This document shows positions 1 through 7,097 of a stretch of DNA of 7,126 nucleotides, one piece after another. The translations under genes and the position numbers were made by a program. The notes beneath the pieces are model-generated. The model had not been told where the DNA came from. It saw nothing but the letters and a program-made list of their open reading frames with translations, and made no database searches. Positions within the stretch are counted from its first letter, which is position 1. Each line of letters begins with the position of its first letter. The stretch spans positions 1-7,126 of the forward strand of contig CAZVJA010000255.1 of NCBI GenBank assembly GCA_964626885.1. Direction: 5' to 3'. The DNA comes from CAZVJA01 sp964626885 (GTDB taxonomy: Bacteria > Planctomycetota > Planctomycetia > Planctomycetales > Planctomycetaceae).

Positions 1-1
1 G

Positions 2-250
2 GAGGAACTGTTCCGCACGCAACTGGCCGGCATGTCGGAAGAAGACTCGATGGCGAAGATGGATCTCGATTTCGTGCGGGCGGTCAAGGTCGGCATGCCG
101 CCGGCCGGCGGGCTCGGCATCGGCATCGACCGGCTGGTGATGCTGTTGACCAACAGCCACTCGATCCGCGACGTGATTTTTTTCCCATTGTTGCGACCGG
201 AAGCGACCGGGCGCAGCGATGCGAAACCACAAAGTGATGGAGAACAGTGA
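2..250 (+). CDS. lysS: Lysyl-tRNA synthetase, class II, C-terminal end (partial)
   Basis: This is the 3' end of a class II lysyl-tRNA synthetase, which charges tRNA-Lys with lysine in the cytoplasm. The reading frame is open from the window edge (EELFRTQLAGM...), so the true start lies upstream. The visible 82 residues contain the class II motif 3 signature GLGIGIDRLVML, preceded by GMPPAGG and followed by LTNSHSIRDVIFFPLLRPE, the usual last block of bacterial LysS. After that block there is a short polar tail of about 15 residues (ATGRSDAKPQSDGEQ), a little beyond where many LysS proteins stop. The arginine of motif 3, which contacts ATP, is present. AsnRS and AspRS share the fold, but the surrounding residues fit LysS much better. 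The next gene starts 96 bp downstream. Confidence 0.93.
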   Translation, partial: EELFRTQLAGMSEEDSMAKMDLDFVRAVKVGMPPAGGLGIGIDRLVMLLTNSHSIRDVIFFPLLRPEATGRSDAKPQSDGEQ

Positions 251-263
251 CGGAATGGAATCG

Positions 264-289
264 AGGGGTTTTTCGAAAAACCGTCCCCT
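264..289. repeat. Perfect palindrome / hairpin between lysS and the permease gene
   Basis: GGTTTTTCGAAAAACC at 267-282 is a perfect 16-nt palindrome. The flanks add a competing GC pairing, AGGGG (264-268) with CCCCT (285-289). It begins 16 nt after the lysS stop, where a terminator could sit, but the T run is inside the stem and not behind it. It is therefore not a classical intrinsic terminator. It could be a weak bidirectional terminator, a protein-binding palindrome or part of a dispersed repeat. The palindrome is seen directly; its function is not known. Confidence 0.5.
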
Positions 290-346
290 GCTCGCCTGTT
301 GAACACGGAAGTTGACCGCTCACCTCAAAGCCAAAGGATTGGCGAC

Positions 347-1936
347 ATGTACAAGGCGCTGCTCTGCCTGCGGTATCTCAAGACGCGTTACATTGCGCTG
401 GCAAGCATTATCAGCGTGATGCTCGGCGTGGCCACGATGATCGTGGTCAACAGCGTGATGGCCGGGTTCAGCACCGAGATGCGCGACCGCATTCACGGCA
501 TTCTGGCCGACATCGTCATCGAGACGAACTCGCTCGACGGACGGCCGGACGCCGAAGAGCAGTTCCAGAAGGTCCGCAAGGCCATCGGTGATGAAGTGGC
601 CGGCATGACCGCCACGGTCGAAGTCTACGGCATGCTCAGCTTCCAATTCGGCGGGCAATTTACGACACGCCCCATTACGCTGATTGGCATCGATCCGGAG
701 GGGAAGGCGAAAGTCGGACCGTTCGTCGAATACCTCGAAAGCTATCACCCCCGGATCGAAAACGGAACGGTCATCCGGCAGGCGGAACGCTCGATGGAAA
801 CTCCCCCCGGCTGGGAGTTAACACCGAACGCTCTCGCGTGGCGAAAGCAAATGAAGGCGCACGAGGCCTATCTGCTCGAGCAGCATCGCCGCGGCGAGCA
901 AGCGCGCGGCAACGGGCTCGACGTGCCGCACGGCGATGCCGCGCCGCGTGATCCGAAGGCCGTCGTTGATCCGTTCAGCACCGAAGTTCAAGCCTCCAAG
1001 ACTTCCGGCGAGGCGGGCGCGACTGACATCCCAACGGAGGAGTCCGAGCCTGCTGATCCGAATCAGCCGGAGCTTGCTCGGGTCGTCATCGGCGAAGGGC
1101 TGATTCGATTTCTGACTCCCGATCCATCCACCGGCAAGCTCCGTACGGTCGAGATGGTCCGCCCGGGGGACGATGTGAAAATAAGCACCGTCAATGCAAA
1201 GATGCCCCCCGAACCGAAGTACTTCTGGGCCACGGTGGTTGACGTCTTCAAAAGCGGAATGAGCGAGTACGACTCGAACCTCGTCTTCTGCAACATCGAG
1301 GAACTGCAGCGCGTCCGAGGAATGCTCATGGAGGGCCAGGCTCCATCGGTCACGTCGATTCAGATCAAGCTTAAGGATTACTCCAAGAGCCGCTGGGTGG
1401 TCGAACGCCTGCAGGCGGAGTTTCCCGCCGGAGTCTGGACGGTTCACACCTGGGAGCAGAAGCAAGGTCCGCTCCTCGAAGCGGTCGCGGTGGAATCCGC
1501 CATTCTGAACGTGTTGCTGTTTCTGATTATCGCGGTGGCCGGTTTCGGCATTCTGGCGATCTTCTTCATGATCGTCGTCGAGAAGACGCGCGACATCGGC
1601 ATCCTCAAATCGCTCGGCGCCAGCTCCGGCGGCGTCATGAGCATCTTCCTTTCGTACGGACTGGCGCTCGGCGTCGTCGGCAGCGGAGTCGGCGTCATGC
1701 TGGGACTGATGTTTGTCCGGAACATCAACGTGATCGAACGCTGGCTTTCCTGGCTGACCGGCCTCGAAGTCTTTCCCGAAAAGATTTATTACTTCCACGA
1801 AATCCCAACCTCGGTGAATCCGCTGACGGTGATCTGGGTGGCTCTGGGGGCGATGGCCATTGCCGTGCTGGCAAGCATTCTCCCCGCGCGACGAGCCGCC
1901 CGCCTCAACCCGGTGGAAGCATTGAGATACCAATGA
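347..1936 (+). CDS. ABC transporter permease, LolC/LolE (FtsX-like) family
   Basis: Membrane subunit of an ABC complex of the lipoprotein-releasing type, 529 aa. The topology is that of the LolC/E/MacB superfamily. One N-terminal membrane segment lies at about residues 15-41 (IALASIISVMLGVATMIVV) and is followed by a large extracytoplasmic domain. Three C-terminal segments lie at about 386-411, 429-457 and 493-513. The cytoplasmic coupling motif EKTRDIGILKSLGAS (412-426) follows segment 2, and the protein ends in the family hallmark LPARRAARLNPVEALRYQ. The start at 347 was chosen because AAAGGA (333-338) sits 8 nt upstream; an in-frame TTG at 299 has no Shine-Dalgarno. E. coli LolC and LolE are about 400-415 aa, so this protein is about 120 aa longer, mostly from a charged Pro/Glu/Asp-rich stretch at about 145-245. 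The ATPase gene follows downstream. The substrate is inferred: lipoproteins are likely, but another envelope export role is possible. Confidence 0.9.
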   Translation: MYKALLCLRYLKTRYIALASIISVMLGVATMIVVNSVMAGFSTEMRDRIHGILADIVIETNSLDGRPDAEEQFQKVRKAIGDEVAGMTATVEVYGMLSFQFGGQFTTRPITLIGIDPEGKAKVGPFVEYLESYHPRIENGTVIRQAERSMETPPGWELTPNALAWRKQMKAHEAYLLEQHRRGEQARGNGLDVPHGDAAPRDPKAVVDPFSTEVQASKTSGEAGATDIPTEESEPADPNQPELARVVIGEGLIRFLTPDPSTGKLRTVEMVRPGDDVKISTVNAKMPPEPKYFWATVVDVFKSGMSEYDSNLVFCNIEELQRVRGMLMEGQAPSVTSIQIKLKDYSKSRWVVERLQAEFPAGVWTVHTWEQKQGPLLEAVAVESAILNVLLFLIIAVAGFGILAIFFMIVVEKTRDIGILKSLGASSGGVMSIFLSYGLALGVVGSGVGVMLGLMFVRNINVIERWLSWLTGLEVFPEKIYYFHEIPTSVNPLTVIWVALGAMAIAVLASILPARRAARLNPVEALRYQ

Positions 1937-1942
1937 GATTCC

Positions 1943-1978
1943 GGCTTCAGGTGGTCAGGCTTCGGGCTTCAGGAAAGG
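1943..1978 (-). repeat. Inverted copy of the CCTGAAGCCTGACCA-type repeat
   Basis: Six bases after the permease stop, this stretch carries the reverse complement of the tandem repeat found downstream of the ATPase gene. The 18-mer GCCTGACCACCTGAAGCC (minus strand, 1943-1960) is identical to 3061-3078. The 14-mer CCTTTCCTGAAGCC (minus strand, 1965-1978) is identical to 3050-3063. Within this copy the two words are joined by a shorter linker than at the other site. Nothing suggests it is translated. Confidence 0.85.
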
Positions 1979-2014
1979 CCGATCTCTGTCCACCGTCCTC
2001 AGTTCATCTTCTTA

Positions 2015-2138
2015 CTGAAAGCTGANNNNNNNNNNNNNNNNNNNNNNNNNNNNNNNNNNNNNNNNNNNNNNNNNNNNNNNNNNNNNNNNNNNNNNNNNNN
2101 NNNNNNNNNNNNNNNNNNNNNNNNNTGCTGAAAGCTGA
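2015..2138. repeat. CTGAAAGCTGA repeats bordering the assembly gap
   Basis: The same 11-mer, CTGAAAGCTGA, ends exactly at the left edge of the N run (2015-2025) and lies 2 nt inside the right edge (2128-2138). A related sequence, GAAAGCTGATCGCT, occurs near 5649. The likely explanation is a tandem or dispersed repeat of this word that the assembler could not bridge, so the gap probably contains more copies. Confidence 0.7.
2026..2125. other. Assembly gap (100 N)
   Basis: Exactly 100 undetermined bases, the conventional placeholder for a scaffold gap of unknown length. The true distance between the permease and ATPase genes cannot be read here, and an extra small gene in the gap cannot be excluded. 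Both flanks are non-coding repeat sequence. Confidence 0.99.
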
Positions 2139-2165
2139 TTGCTCACCTCATCAGGAGCCCGTGTC

Positions 2166-2954
2166 ATGACTGTCGAGTCTCCCGTGAAAATCGCCGGCAA
2201 TCGATTGACTCCCCTGCCTCGACCATCGGAGAGCGCCGCCACGGCAACAGAGCAGCACATCTCCGCCGTCGCGTTGGAAAAGGCGTATCGCAAGGGACAG
2301 CACAAAGTCTCGGTGCTTCGCGGCGTGAAGATCGCCGCCGCCCGCGGGGAGTTTCTCTCGATCGTCGGCCAATCGGGCTCCGGCAAAAGCACACTGCTTC
2401 ACCTGCTGGGACTGCTCGACGCCCCCGACGTCGGCGAAATCCAGCTCGATGGGCAGCGGATCGACGATCTGCCGGCCCGTACCCGCGACGAACTGCGCAA
2501 TCGCGTCTTCGGATTTATTTTCCAGTTCTATCACCTGCTCCCGGAACTGAACCTGCTCGAAAACGTTCTCTCGCCGCTGATGATTCGCCATTCAATGTTC
2601 GAATTCTGGCGGAGACGAAAGGAGTTCCGCGACCAGGCCCGCGAAATCATTACGAAGGTCGGGCTGGAGCATCGCCTGACTCACAAGCCGTCGGAACTCT
2701 CCGGCGGCGAGATGCAGCGCGCGGCCATTGCCCGGGCTCTTGTCGGCCGGCCGGAAATTCTTCTGGCGGACGAGCCGACCGGCAATCTCGACGCCAAAAC
2801 CGGCCGCGAAATTATCGATCTGTTGTCGTCACTCAACCAGCTCGATCAGCTCACGATCGTGATGGTTACGCATGACGACGCCATCGCCCGTCAAGCGCAC
2901 CGCATCGTCCGATTGGCGGAAGGGCGTATCAAAACGATCGACGGAGCAGTGTAA
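2166..2954 (+). CDS. lolD: ABC transporter ATP-binding protein, LolD family
   Basis: Cytoplasmic ATPase subunit, 262 aa, that would power the LolC/E-type permease encoded upstream. All ABC motifs are intact: Walker A GQSGSGKST (68-76), Q-loop glutamine 120 (IFQFYHLLPELNLLENV), signature LSGGEMQRAAIARAL (178-192), Walker B ILLADEP with catalytic Glu203, D-loop GNLD (206-209) and H-loop His236. FQFYHLLPELNLLENV and LLHLLGLLDAP are typical of the LolD/MacB/FtsE branch, and LolD fits best. The start at 2166 was chosen because AGGAG (2153-2157) lies 8 nt upstream; an upstream in-frame TTG at 2139 lies against the gap-flanking repeat and lacks a ribosome site. An N-terminal extension of about 30 polar residues precedes the ABC domain. 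A separate LolE gene is not visible, so a single-permease (homodimeric) complex is likely but inferred. Confidence 0.92.
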   Translation: MTVESPVKIAGNRLTPLPRPSESAATATEQHISAVALEKAYRKGQHKVSVLRGVKIAAARGEFLSIVGQSGSGKSTLLHLLGLLDAPDVGEIQLDGQRIDDLPARTRDELRNRVFGFIFQFYHLLPELNLLENVLSPLMIRHSMFEFWRRRKEFRDQAREIITKVGLEHRLTHKPSELSGGEMQRAAIARALVGRPEILLADEPTGNLDAKTGREIIDLLSSLNQLDQLTIVMVTHDDAIARQAHRIVRLAEGRIKTIDGAV

Positions 2955-2955
2955 C

Positions 2956-2978
2956 GAAGACGGAGGATGGAAGACGGA
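2956..2978. repeat. Short direct repeat GAAGACGGA x2
   Basis: GAAGACGGA occurs at 2956-2964 and again at 2970-2978, immediately after the lolD stop codon. It is a simple short direct repeat and probably part of a dispersed intergenic repeat. No role can be assigned. Confidence 0.6.
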
Positions 2979-2994
2979 CGGTTCTGAAGGTTGT

Positions 2995-3040
2995 AGGGTT
3001 CTTTGGTTTTAGGCATAAAACCCTCGCACCATAAAACCCT
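2995..3040. repeat. AT-rich hairpin and ATAAAACCCT direct repeats
   Basis: GGTTTTA (3005-3011) and TAAAACC (3016-3022) form a 7-bp stem with a 4-nt loop GGCA. ATAAAACCCT occurs twice (3015-3024 and 3031-3040), and AGGGTT (2995-3000) can pair with either copy. The hairpin lies about 50 nt after the lolD stop and could slow or stop transcription, but no T tract follows it. A dispersed repeat is at least as likely as a terminator. Confidence 0.55.
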
Positions 3041-3049
3041 AGCCCCCTG

Positions 3050-3096
3050 CCTTTCCTGAAGCCTGACCACCTGAAGCCTGACCACCTGAAGCCTGA
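3050..3096 (+). repeat. 15-bp tandem repeat CCTGAAGCCTGACCA, about 2.8 copies
   Basis: Two exact 15-bp units (3055-3069 and 3070-3084) are followed by a partial third (3085-3096), and CCTTTC precedes them. Each unit is itself built from two similar halves (CCTGAAG / CCTGACCA). An inverted copy of the same words lies upstream at 1943-1978, after the permease gene. A minus-strand reading frame across it gives a repeated GFRWS peptide, which is an artefact of the 15-bp period. Confidence 0.9.
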
Positions 3097-3186
3097 GGCC
3101 CGAACACCCGTCGCCTGAACCACTCCCGGACCTGCCGTGTCCAACTGCTTGCGCTGGCGAACTGTCGCATTCCCCGCGACTTTCGC

Positions 3187-3192
3187 TAGAAT
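3187..3192 (+). promoter_or_regulatory. Weak candidate -10 box for ilvE
   Basis: TAGAAT matches the -10 consensus at five of six positions and lies about 150 nt upstream of the ilvE start. No good -35 hexamer is present at 16-18 nt spacing, so this is tentative. If it is correct, the leader RNA would start near 3199 and contain the stem-loop at 3214-3265. Confidence 0.3.
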
Positions 3193-3213
3193 CGATGTTT
3201 CGCCGTCCGTTGT

Positions 3214-3265
3214 GGGTGGCCGGGGCAAAGCAGGCTCCACCCGAAGGGTGGCTGGCGTGCCCCGG
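3214..3265 (+). other. GC-rich structured leader element with two alternative pairings
   Basis: CCGGGGCA (3220-3227) pairs perfectly with TGCCCCGG (3258-3265). Inside this, CCACCC (3237-3242) pairs with GGGTGG (3246-3251) across a GAA loop, and CAG/CTG pairs extend the inner stem. A second GGGTGG at 3214-3219 could pair with the same CCACCC instead, which would exclude the first structure. It ends 80 nt before the ilvE start and has no T tract, so it is not an intrinsic terminator. It could be a regulatory leader or a dispersed palindromic repeat. The pairing is seen in the sequence; the role is not known. Confidence 0.55.
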
Positions 3266-3345
3266 TGAAGTTCCCGCGCGAATAAGTCTCGACACCAAGA
3301 CGATCCAAGAATTCCAAACCACACGTTCACAGGACGTTCTTCTGC

Positions 3346-4209
3346 ATGTCCACGCAAGTCTACATCGCCGGCAAGCTTGTTCCCAAAGAGGACGCGAAGA
3401 TCAGCGTCTACGACCACGGCTTTCTCTACGGCGACGGCGTCTTCGAGGGAATCCGCGTCTACGGCGGGAGGGTCTTTCTGCTGGCGGAACATATCCAGCG
3501 GCTCTACGAAAGCGCCAACGCCATTCGGCTCGTCATTCCCCTGACGCCGGCCGCGATGACCAAAGCAGTCGAAGAGACGGTGGCAGCCAACGGCATCAAG
3601 GATGGTTACGTCCGGCTTGTGGTGTCGCGCGGCGCGGGATCTCTCGGGCTCGACATCCGCAAGACGAGCGATCCGCAGGTGATCATCATCGCCGACACGA
3701 TCACCCTCTACCCGCAGGAAATTTATGACAAAGGGATGGCGCTCGTCACCGCCAGCACCATCCGCAACCATCCGCAGGCCCTCAGCCCGCGCATCAAGTC
3801 GCTCAACTACCTCAACAACATCCTGGCCAAGATTGAAGGGACCGACGCCGGCACGGTCGAGGCGCTGATGCTCAACCACAAAGGGGAAGTGGCCGAGTGC
3901 ACCGGCGACAATATCTTCATCGTAAAGAACGGCATCGTTCGAACCCCTCCGACCGACGCCGGCATTCTCGAAGGGATCACTCGCGCGGCTGTCCTACGGC
4001 TCGCGCGGCAGGCGGGGATCACCGTGCAGGAACTGACCATGACCCGGCACGATGTTTACGTGGCGGACGAATGCTTCCTGACCGGCACCGCCGCGGAAGT
4101 GATCGCGGTCACCAGCCTCGACGGCCGGCCAATCGGCGACGGCAAGCCAGGCCCCGTCACCCGTAAACTCCTCGAACTTTTCCGCGATCTGACCCGCAAG
4201 GGGGGATAA
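3346..4209 (+). CDS. ilvE: Branched-chain amino acid aminotransferase (PLP fold type IV)
   Basis: A 287-aa PLP enzyme that interconverts Leu, Ile and Val with their 2-oxo acids using 2-oxoglutarate/glutamate, in the cytoplasm. The length fits the family. Visible landmarks are VYDHGFLYGDGVFEGIR (21-37), Arg52 in EHIQRLYESA, the PLP Schiff-base Lys151 in SPRIKSLNYLNN, Glu184 in GEVAECTGDNIF (contacts the pyridine nitrogen), GILEGITR (206-213), and FLTGTAAEV (244-252), the phosphate and carboxylate loop. YGxGVFEGIR and GTAAEV favour BCAT over D-amino acid aminotransferase or aminodeoxychorismate lyase, its main relatives. ECTGDN resembles the archaeal-type IlvE as recalled, unchecked. AGGA (3331-3334) lies 11 nt before the start. 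There are no other ilv or leu genes nearby, so it appears to stand alone behind a structured leader. Confidence 0.92.
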   Translation: MSTQVYIAGKLVPKEDAKISVYDHGFLYGDGVFEGIRVYGGRVFLLAEHIQRLYESANAIRLVIPLTPAAMTKAVEETVAANGIKDGYVRLVVSRGAGSLGLDIRKTSDPQVIIIADTITLYPQEIYDKGMALVTASTIRNHPQALSPRIKSLNYLNNILAKIEGTDAGTVEALMLNHKGEVAECTGDNIFIVKNGIVRTPPTDAGILEGITRAAVLRLARQAGITVQELTMTRHDVYVADECFLTGTAAEVIAVTSLDGRPIGDGKPGPVTRKLLELFRDLTRKGG

Positions 4210-4278
4210 CATTTGGTCCGATCGCGCCGCGACGGTGTTCAATCCTTACGAGGCTGCACGAGCGGAGTTCGAAGATTT

Positions 4279-4530
<252 letters not shown>

Positions 4531-4549
4531 CATAATCGGAGTTCAGCCC

Positions 4550-5347
<798 letters not shown>

Positions 5348-5363
5348 CAAACCCCGAGAATGC

Positions 5364-5586
5364 ACCACGGAGACACGGAGCTCACCGAGAAAGACAAAGA
5401 AGGCCAATAAGGAAATCAGGAAGCCAGGAAAGGAAAAGTAAAAAGGAATTCTCAAGTGAGGATTCCGTTAGGCCGGTCTAACCTTCCGCCAGTTCTTCAT
5501 TTCTGATTATTCCTGGTCTCCTGGTTTCCTTATTAAAAACTGCCTTTCATATCTTCTCTTCTCCGAGAACTCCGTGTCTCCGTGGT
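5364..5586. repeat. Inverted-repeat element B (MITE/REP-like, 223 bp)
   Basis: A second copy of the same design as element A. Its ends ACCACGGAGACACGGAG (5364-5380) and 5570-5586 are exact inverses (17 of 17). The inner 25-nt arms 5406-5430 and 5510-5534 match at 22 of 25 when inverted. The left end is identical to that of element A. The centre (about 5440-5500) differs from that of A. There is no coding capacity. It begins 16 nt after the stop of the YHS gene, so any read-through transcript would form a long hairpin and may stop or protect that mRNA; this is inference. Confidence 0.88.
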
Positions 5587-5646
5587 GAAAATCCCCGGCA
5601 TTTCAGGGCTTTCCGCGAGAACTTCGATCGAATCGCCCCGCTCTCG

Positions 5647-5670
5647 CAGAAAGCTGATCGCTGACAGCTT
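5647..5670. repeat. GAAAGCTGAT-type repeat with a short inverted repeat
   Basis: This stretch contains AAGCTG (5651-5656) and its inverse CAGCTT (5665-5670) around an 8-nt spacer. It shares GAAAGCTGATYGCT with the sequence at the right edge of the assembly gap (about 2130-2143). It ends 4 nt upstream of the -35 box of the next promoter, so it could be an operator or simply another dispersed repeat. The remaining spacer, 5587-5646, shows nothing recognisable. Confidence 0.5.
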
Positions 5671-5674
5671 CATA

Positions 5675-5703
5675 TTGACACATCGCCCCCCGCGGCATAC
5701 AAC
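5675..5703 (+). promoter_or_regulatory. Sigma-70-type promoter of the DegT-family gene
   Basis: A perfect -35 box TTGACA (5675-5680) is followed, after exactly 17 nt, by TACAAC (5698-5703), which matches the -10 consensus at four of six positions including the key TA and A positions. Transcription would start near 5710 and give a leader of about 65 nt before the start codon. This is the best promoter in the window and marks the downstream gene as its own transcription unit. Confidence 0.7.
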
Positions 5704-5775
5704 CTCGCCTCCCCACTGCACATCTCGTTTCACGTCTCCGGCCGTTCCGGCCAATCATGGGTAATGGAGTTTCCG

Positions 5776-6999
5776 ATGAGTGCGAATTCTTTGCGCGCCG
5801 CAAACGGGGATCTCTCCGCCGAACCGGTCCCGTTCATCGATCTGGTCCAGCAATACGACAGCATCTCCACCGAAGTCCTCGCCGCCGTCCGGCGGGTCCT
5901 CTCGACGCAAACCTTCATCCTCGGCGACGAGGTCGCGGAATTTGAATTCGACGCGGCAGGCTACTGCGATGCCCGCGACGCCATCGGCTGCGCCTCCGGA
6001 ACCGACGCGCTCCTGCTCGCTCTCATGGCCCTCGACATCGGCCGCGGGGATGAAGTCATCACCACACCCTTCACGTTCTTTGCGACCGCGGGTGCAATTC
6101 ATCGCGTCGGCGCGACGCCGGTCTTCGTCGATATCGAACCAGCCGGCTTCAACATCGATCCCGCCAAGGTCGAAGCCGCCGTCACATCGCGCACCAAAGC
6201 GATTCTGCCGGTGCATATCTTCGGCCAGTGCGCCGAGATGGACACGCTCCGCCGTATCGCCGTGGCACATAACATCCCGATCATCGAAGACGCCTGCCAG
6301 GCGATCGGCGCCGAATACAAAGGTCGCCGCGCCGGCGTGCTGGGCGAAGTCGCCTGCTTCAGCTTCTTCCCGACCAAGAACCTCGGCGGTGCCGGCGACG
6401 GCGGACTCATCACCACCGACGACGCCGAGTTAAGCAAACGGATTCGCCGCCTGCGGGTGCATGGCGACGTGGGGCAATACCGGCACGTGGAAGTCGGCCT
6501 CAACAGCCGGCTCGATGCCCTGCAGGCCGCCGTGCTGCGGGTCAAGCTTGCGCACCTCGACAAATGGACCGAAGGACGCCAGCGGAACGCGAAGCATTAC
6601 GCGGAACTGTTCGCCCATTACAACTTGCTCGACGCCGTCACGCTCCCGGCCGAACTGCCGGAACGTCGACACGTCTACAATCAATATTGCGTCCGCATCG
6701 CCAACGGTCGCCGCGATCAGGCGCTCGCATCACTCCGCGAGCAGAAGATCGGCGCGAACATCTACTACCCCATCCCGCTGCACATGCAGGAATGTTTTGG
6801 CTACCTGGGTCACAAGGAAGGGGATCTGCCGGAATCGGAATTGGCAGCCAGCGAAGTCCTCGCGCTGCCGATCTTCCCCGAGTTGCGAGTGAGTCAGTTG
6901 GAAACGGTCGTGCGCGGCGTCGCCCGGGGCCTCGGCCAAATCAGCGACACCACCGCCCCGCCGCGCCTGCATGTGGAAATGAAATCCCGCGCGGCGTAA
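5776..6999 (+). CDS. DegT/DnrJ/EryC1/StrS family sugar aminotransferase
   Basis: A 407-aa PLP-dependent aminotransferase of the family that aminates keto-sugar nucleotides for surface polysaccharides and glycans. Family landmarks in order are VPFIDLVQQYDSI (18-30), the phosphate loop GCASGTDALLLAL (71-83), TPFTFFATAGAI (97-108), IIEDACQAIGAEYKGRRAG (169-187) with Asp172 for the PLP nitrogen, SFFPTKNLGGAGDGG (196-210) with the Schiff-base Lys201, GLNSRLDALQAAVL (241-254), and YYPIPLHMQECFGYLGHKEGD near the C-terminus. The length is normal. Start 5776 has GGAG (5766-5769) 6 nt upstream; the in-frame ATG at 5764 has no ribosome site. Both a promoter and an intrinsic terminator belong to it, so it is probably monocistronic. 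No neighbouring sugar-modifying genes indicate which sugar is aminated, and subfamily assignment is not possible by eye. Confidence 0.92.
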   Translation: MSANSLRAANGDLSAEPVPFIDLVQQYDSISTEVLAAVRRVLSTQTFILGDEVAEFEFDAAGYCDARDAIGCASGTDALLLALMALDIGRGDEVITTPFTFFATAGAIHRVGATPVFVDIEPAGFNIDPAKVEAAVTSRTKAILPVHIFGQCAEMDTLRRIAVAHNIPIIEDACQAIGAEYKGRRAGVLGEVACFSFFPTKNLGGAGDGGLITTDDAELSKRIRRLRVHGDVGQYRHVEVGLNSRLDALQAAVLRVKLAHLDKWTEGRQRNAKHYAELFAHYNLLDAVTLPAELPERRHVYNQYCVRIANGRRDQALASLREQKIGANIYYPIPLHMQECFGYLGHKEGDLPESELAASEVLALPIFPELRVSQLETVVRGVARGLGQISDTTAPPRLHVEMKSRAA

Positions 7000-7045
7000 A
7001 AGGTTCGCTCACACTCGTTCTTCTCAAACTTTCCGCCAAGAATTG

Positions 7046-7075
7046 ATCCCGCCGACAACCTCGGCGGGATTTTTT
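7046..7075 (+). terminator. Intrinsic (Rho-independent) terminator
   Basis: ATCCCGCCGA (7046-7055) pairs perfectly with TCGGCGGGAT (7061-7070) across a 5-nt loop CAACC, and is followed by a T run (7070-7075) that continues as GTTGT. It lies 46 nt after the stop of the DegT-family gene. There is no A tract on the upstream side, so it should act on the + strand only. Confidence 0.93.
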
Positions 7076-7097
7076 GTTGTGCGCTCCGGTTGGGTGC

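Noticed and set aside
299..346. TTG start giving 16 more residues on the permease
   Set aside because: No Shine-Dalgarno precedes it, and the added residues are polar and unlike the family N-terminus; ATG at 347 has AAAGGA at good spacing.
818..1933. Minus-strand reading frame of 371 aa
   Set aside because: Antisense to the permease gene, His/Asp/Arg-rich, with no domain motifs.
3050..3096. CRISPR-like array
   Set aside because: The 15-bp units are directly adjacent without spacers, so it is a tandem repeat.
3195..3728. 177-aa + strand frame overlapping the ilvE start
   Set aside because: It is Arg-rich and out of frame with ilvE, with no ribosome site; the first part is the structured leader.
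2929..3879. Long minus-strand reading frame of 316 aa
   Set aside because: Most of it is antisense to the well-supported ilvE gene, and the rest translates the 15-bp tandem repeat; the composition is typical of a shadow frame in high-GC DNA.
4210..4260. Terminator after ilvE
   Set aside because: GC-rich sequence with no convincing stem followed by a T run.
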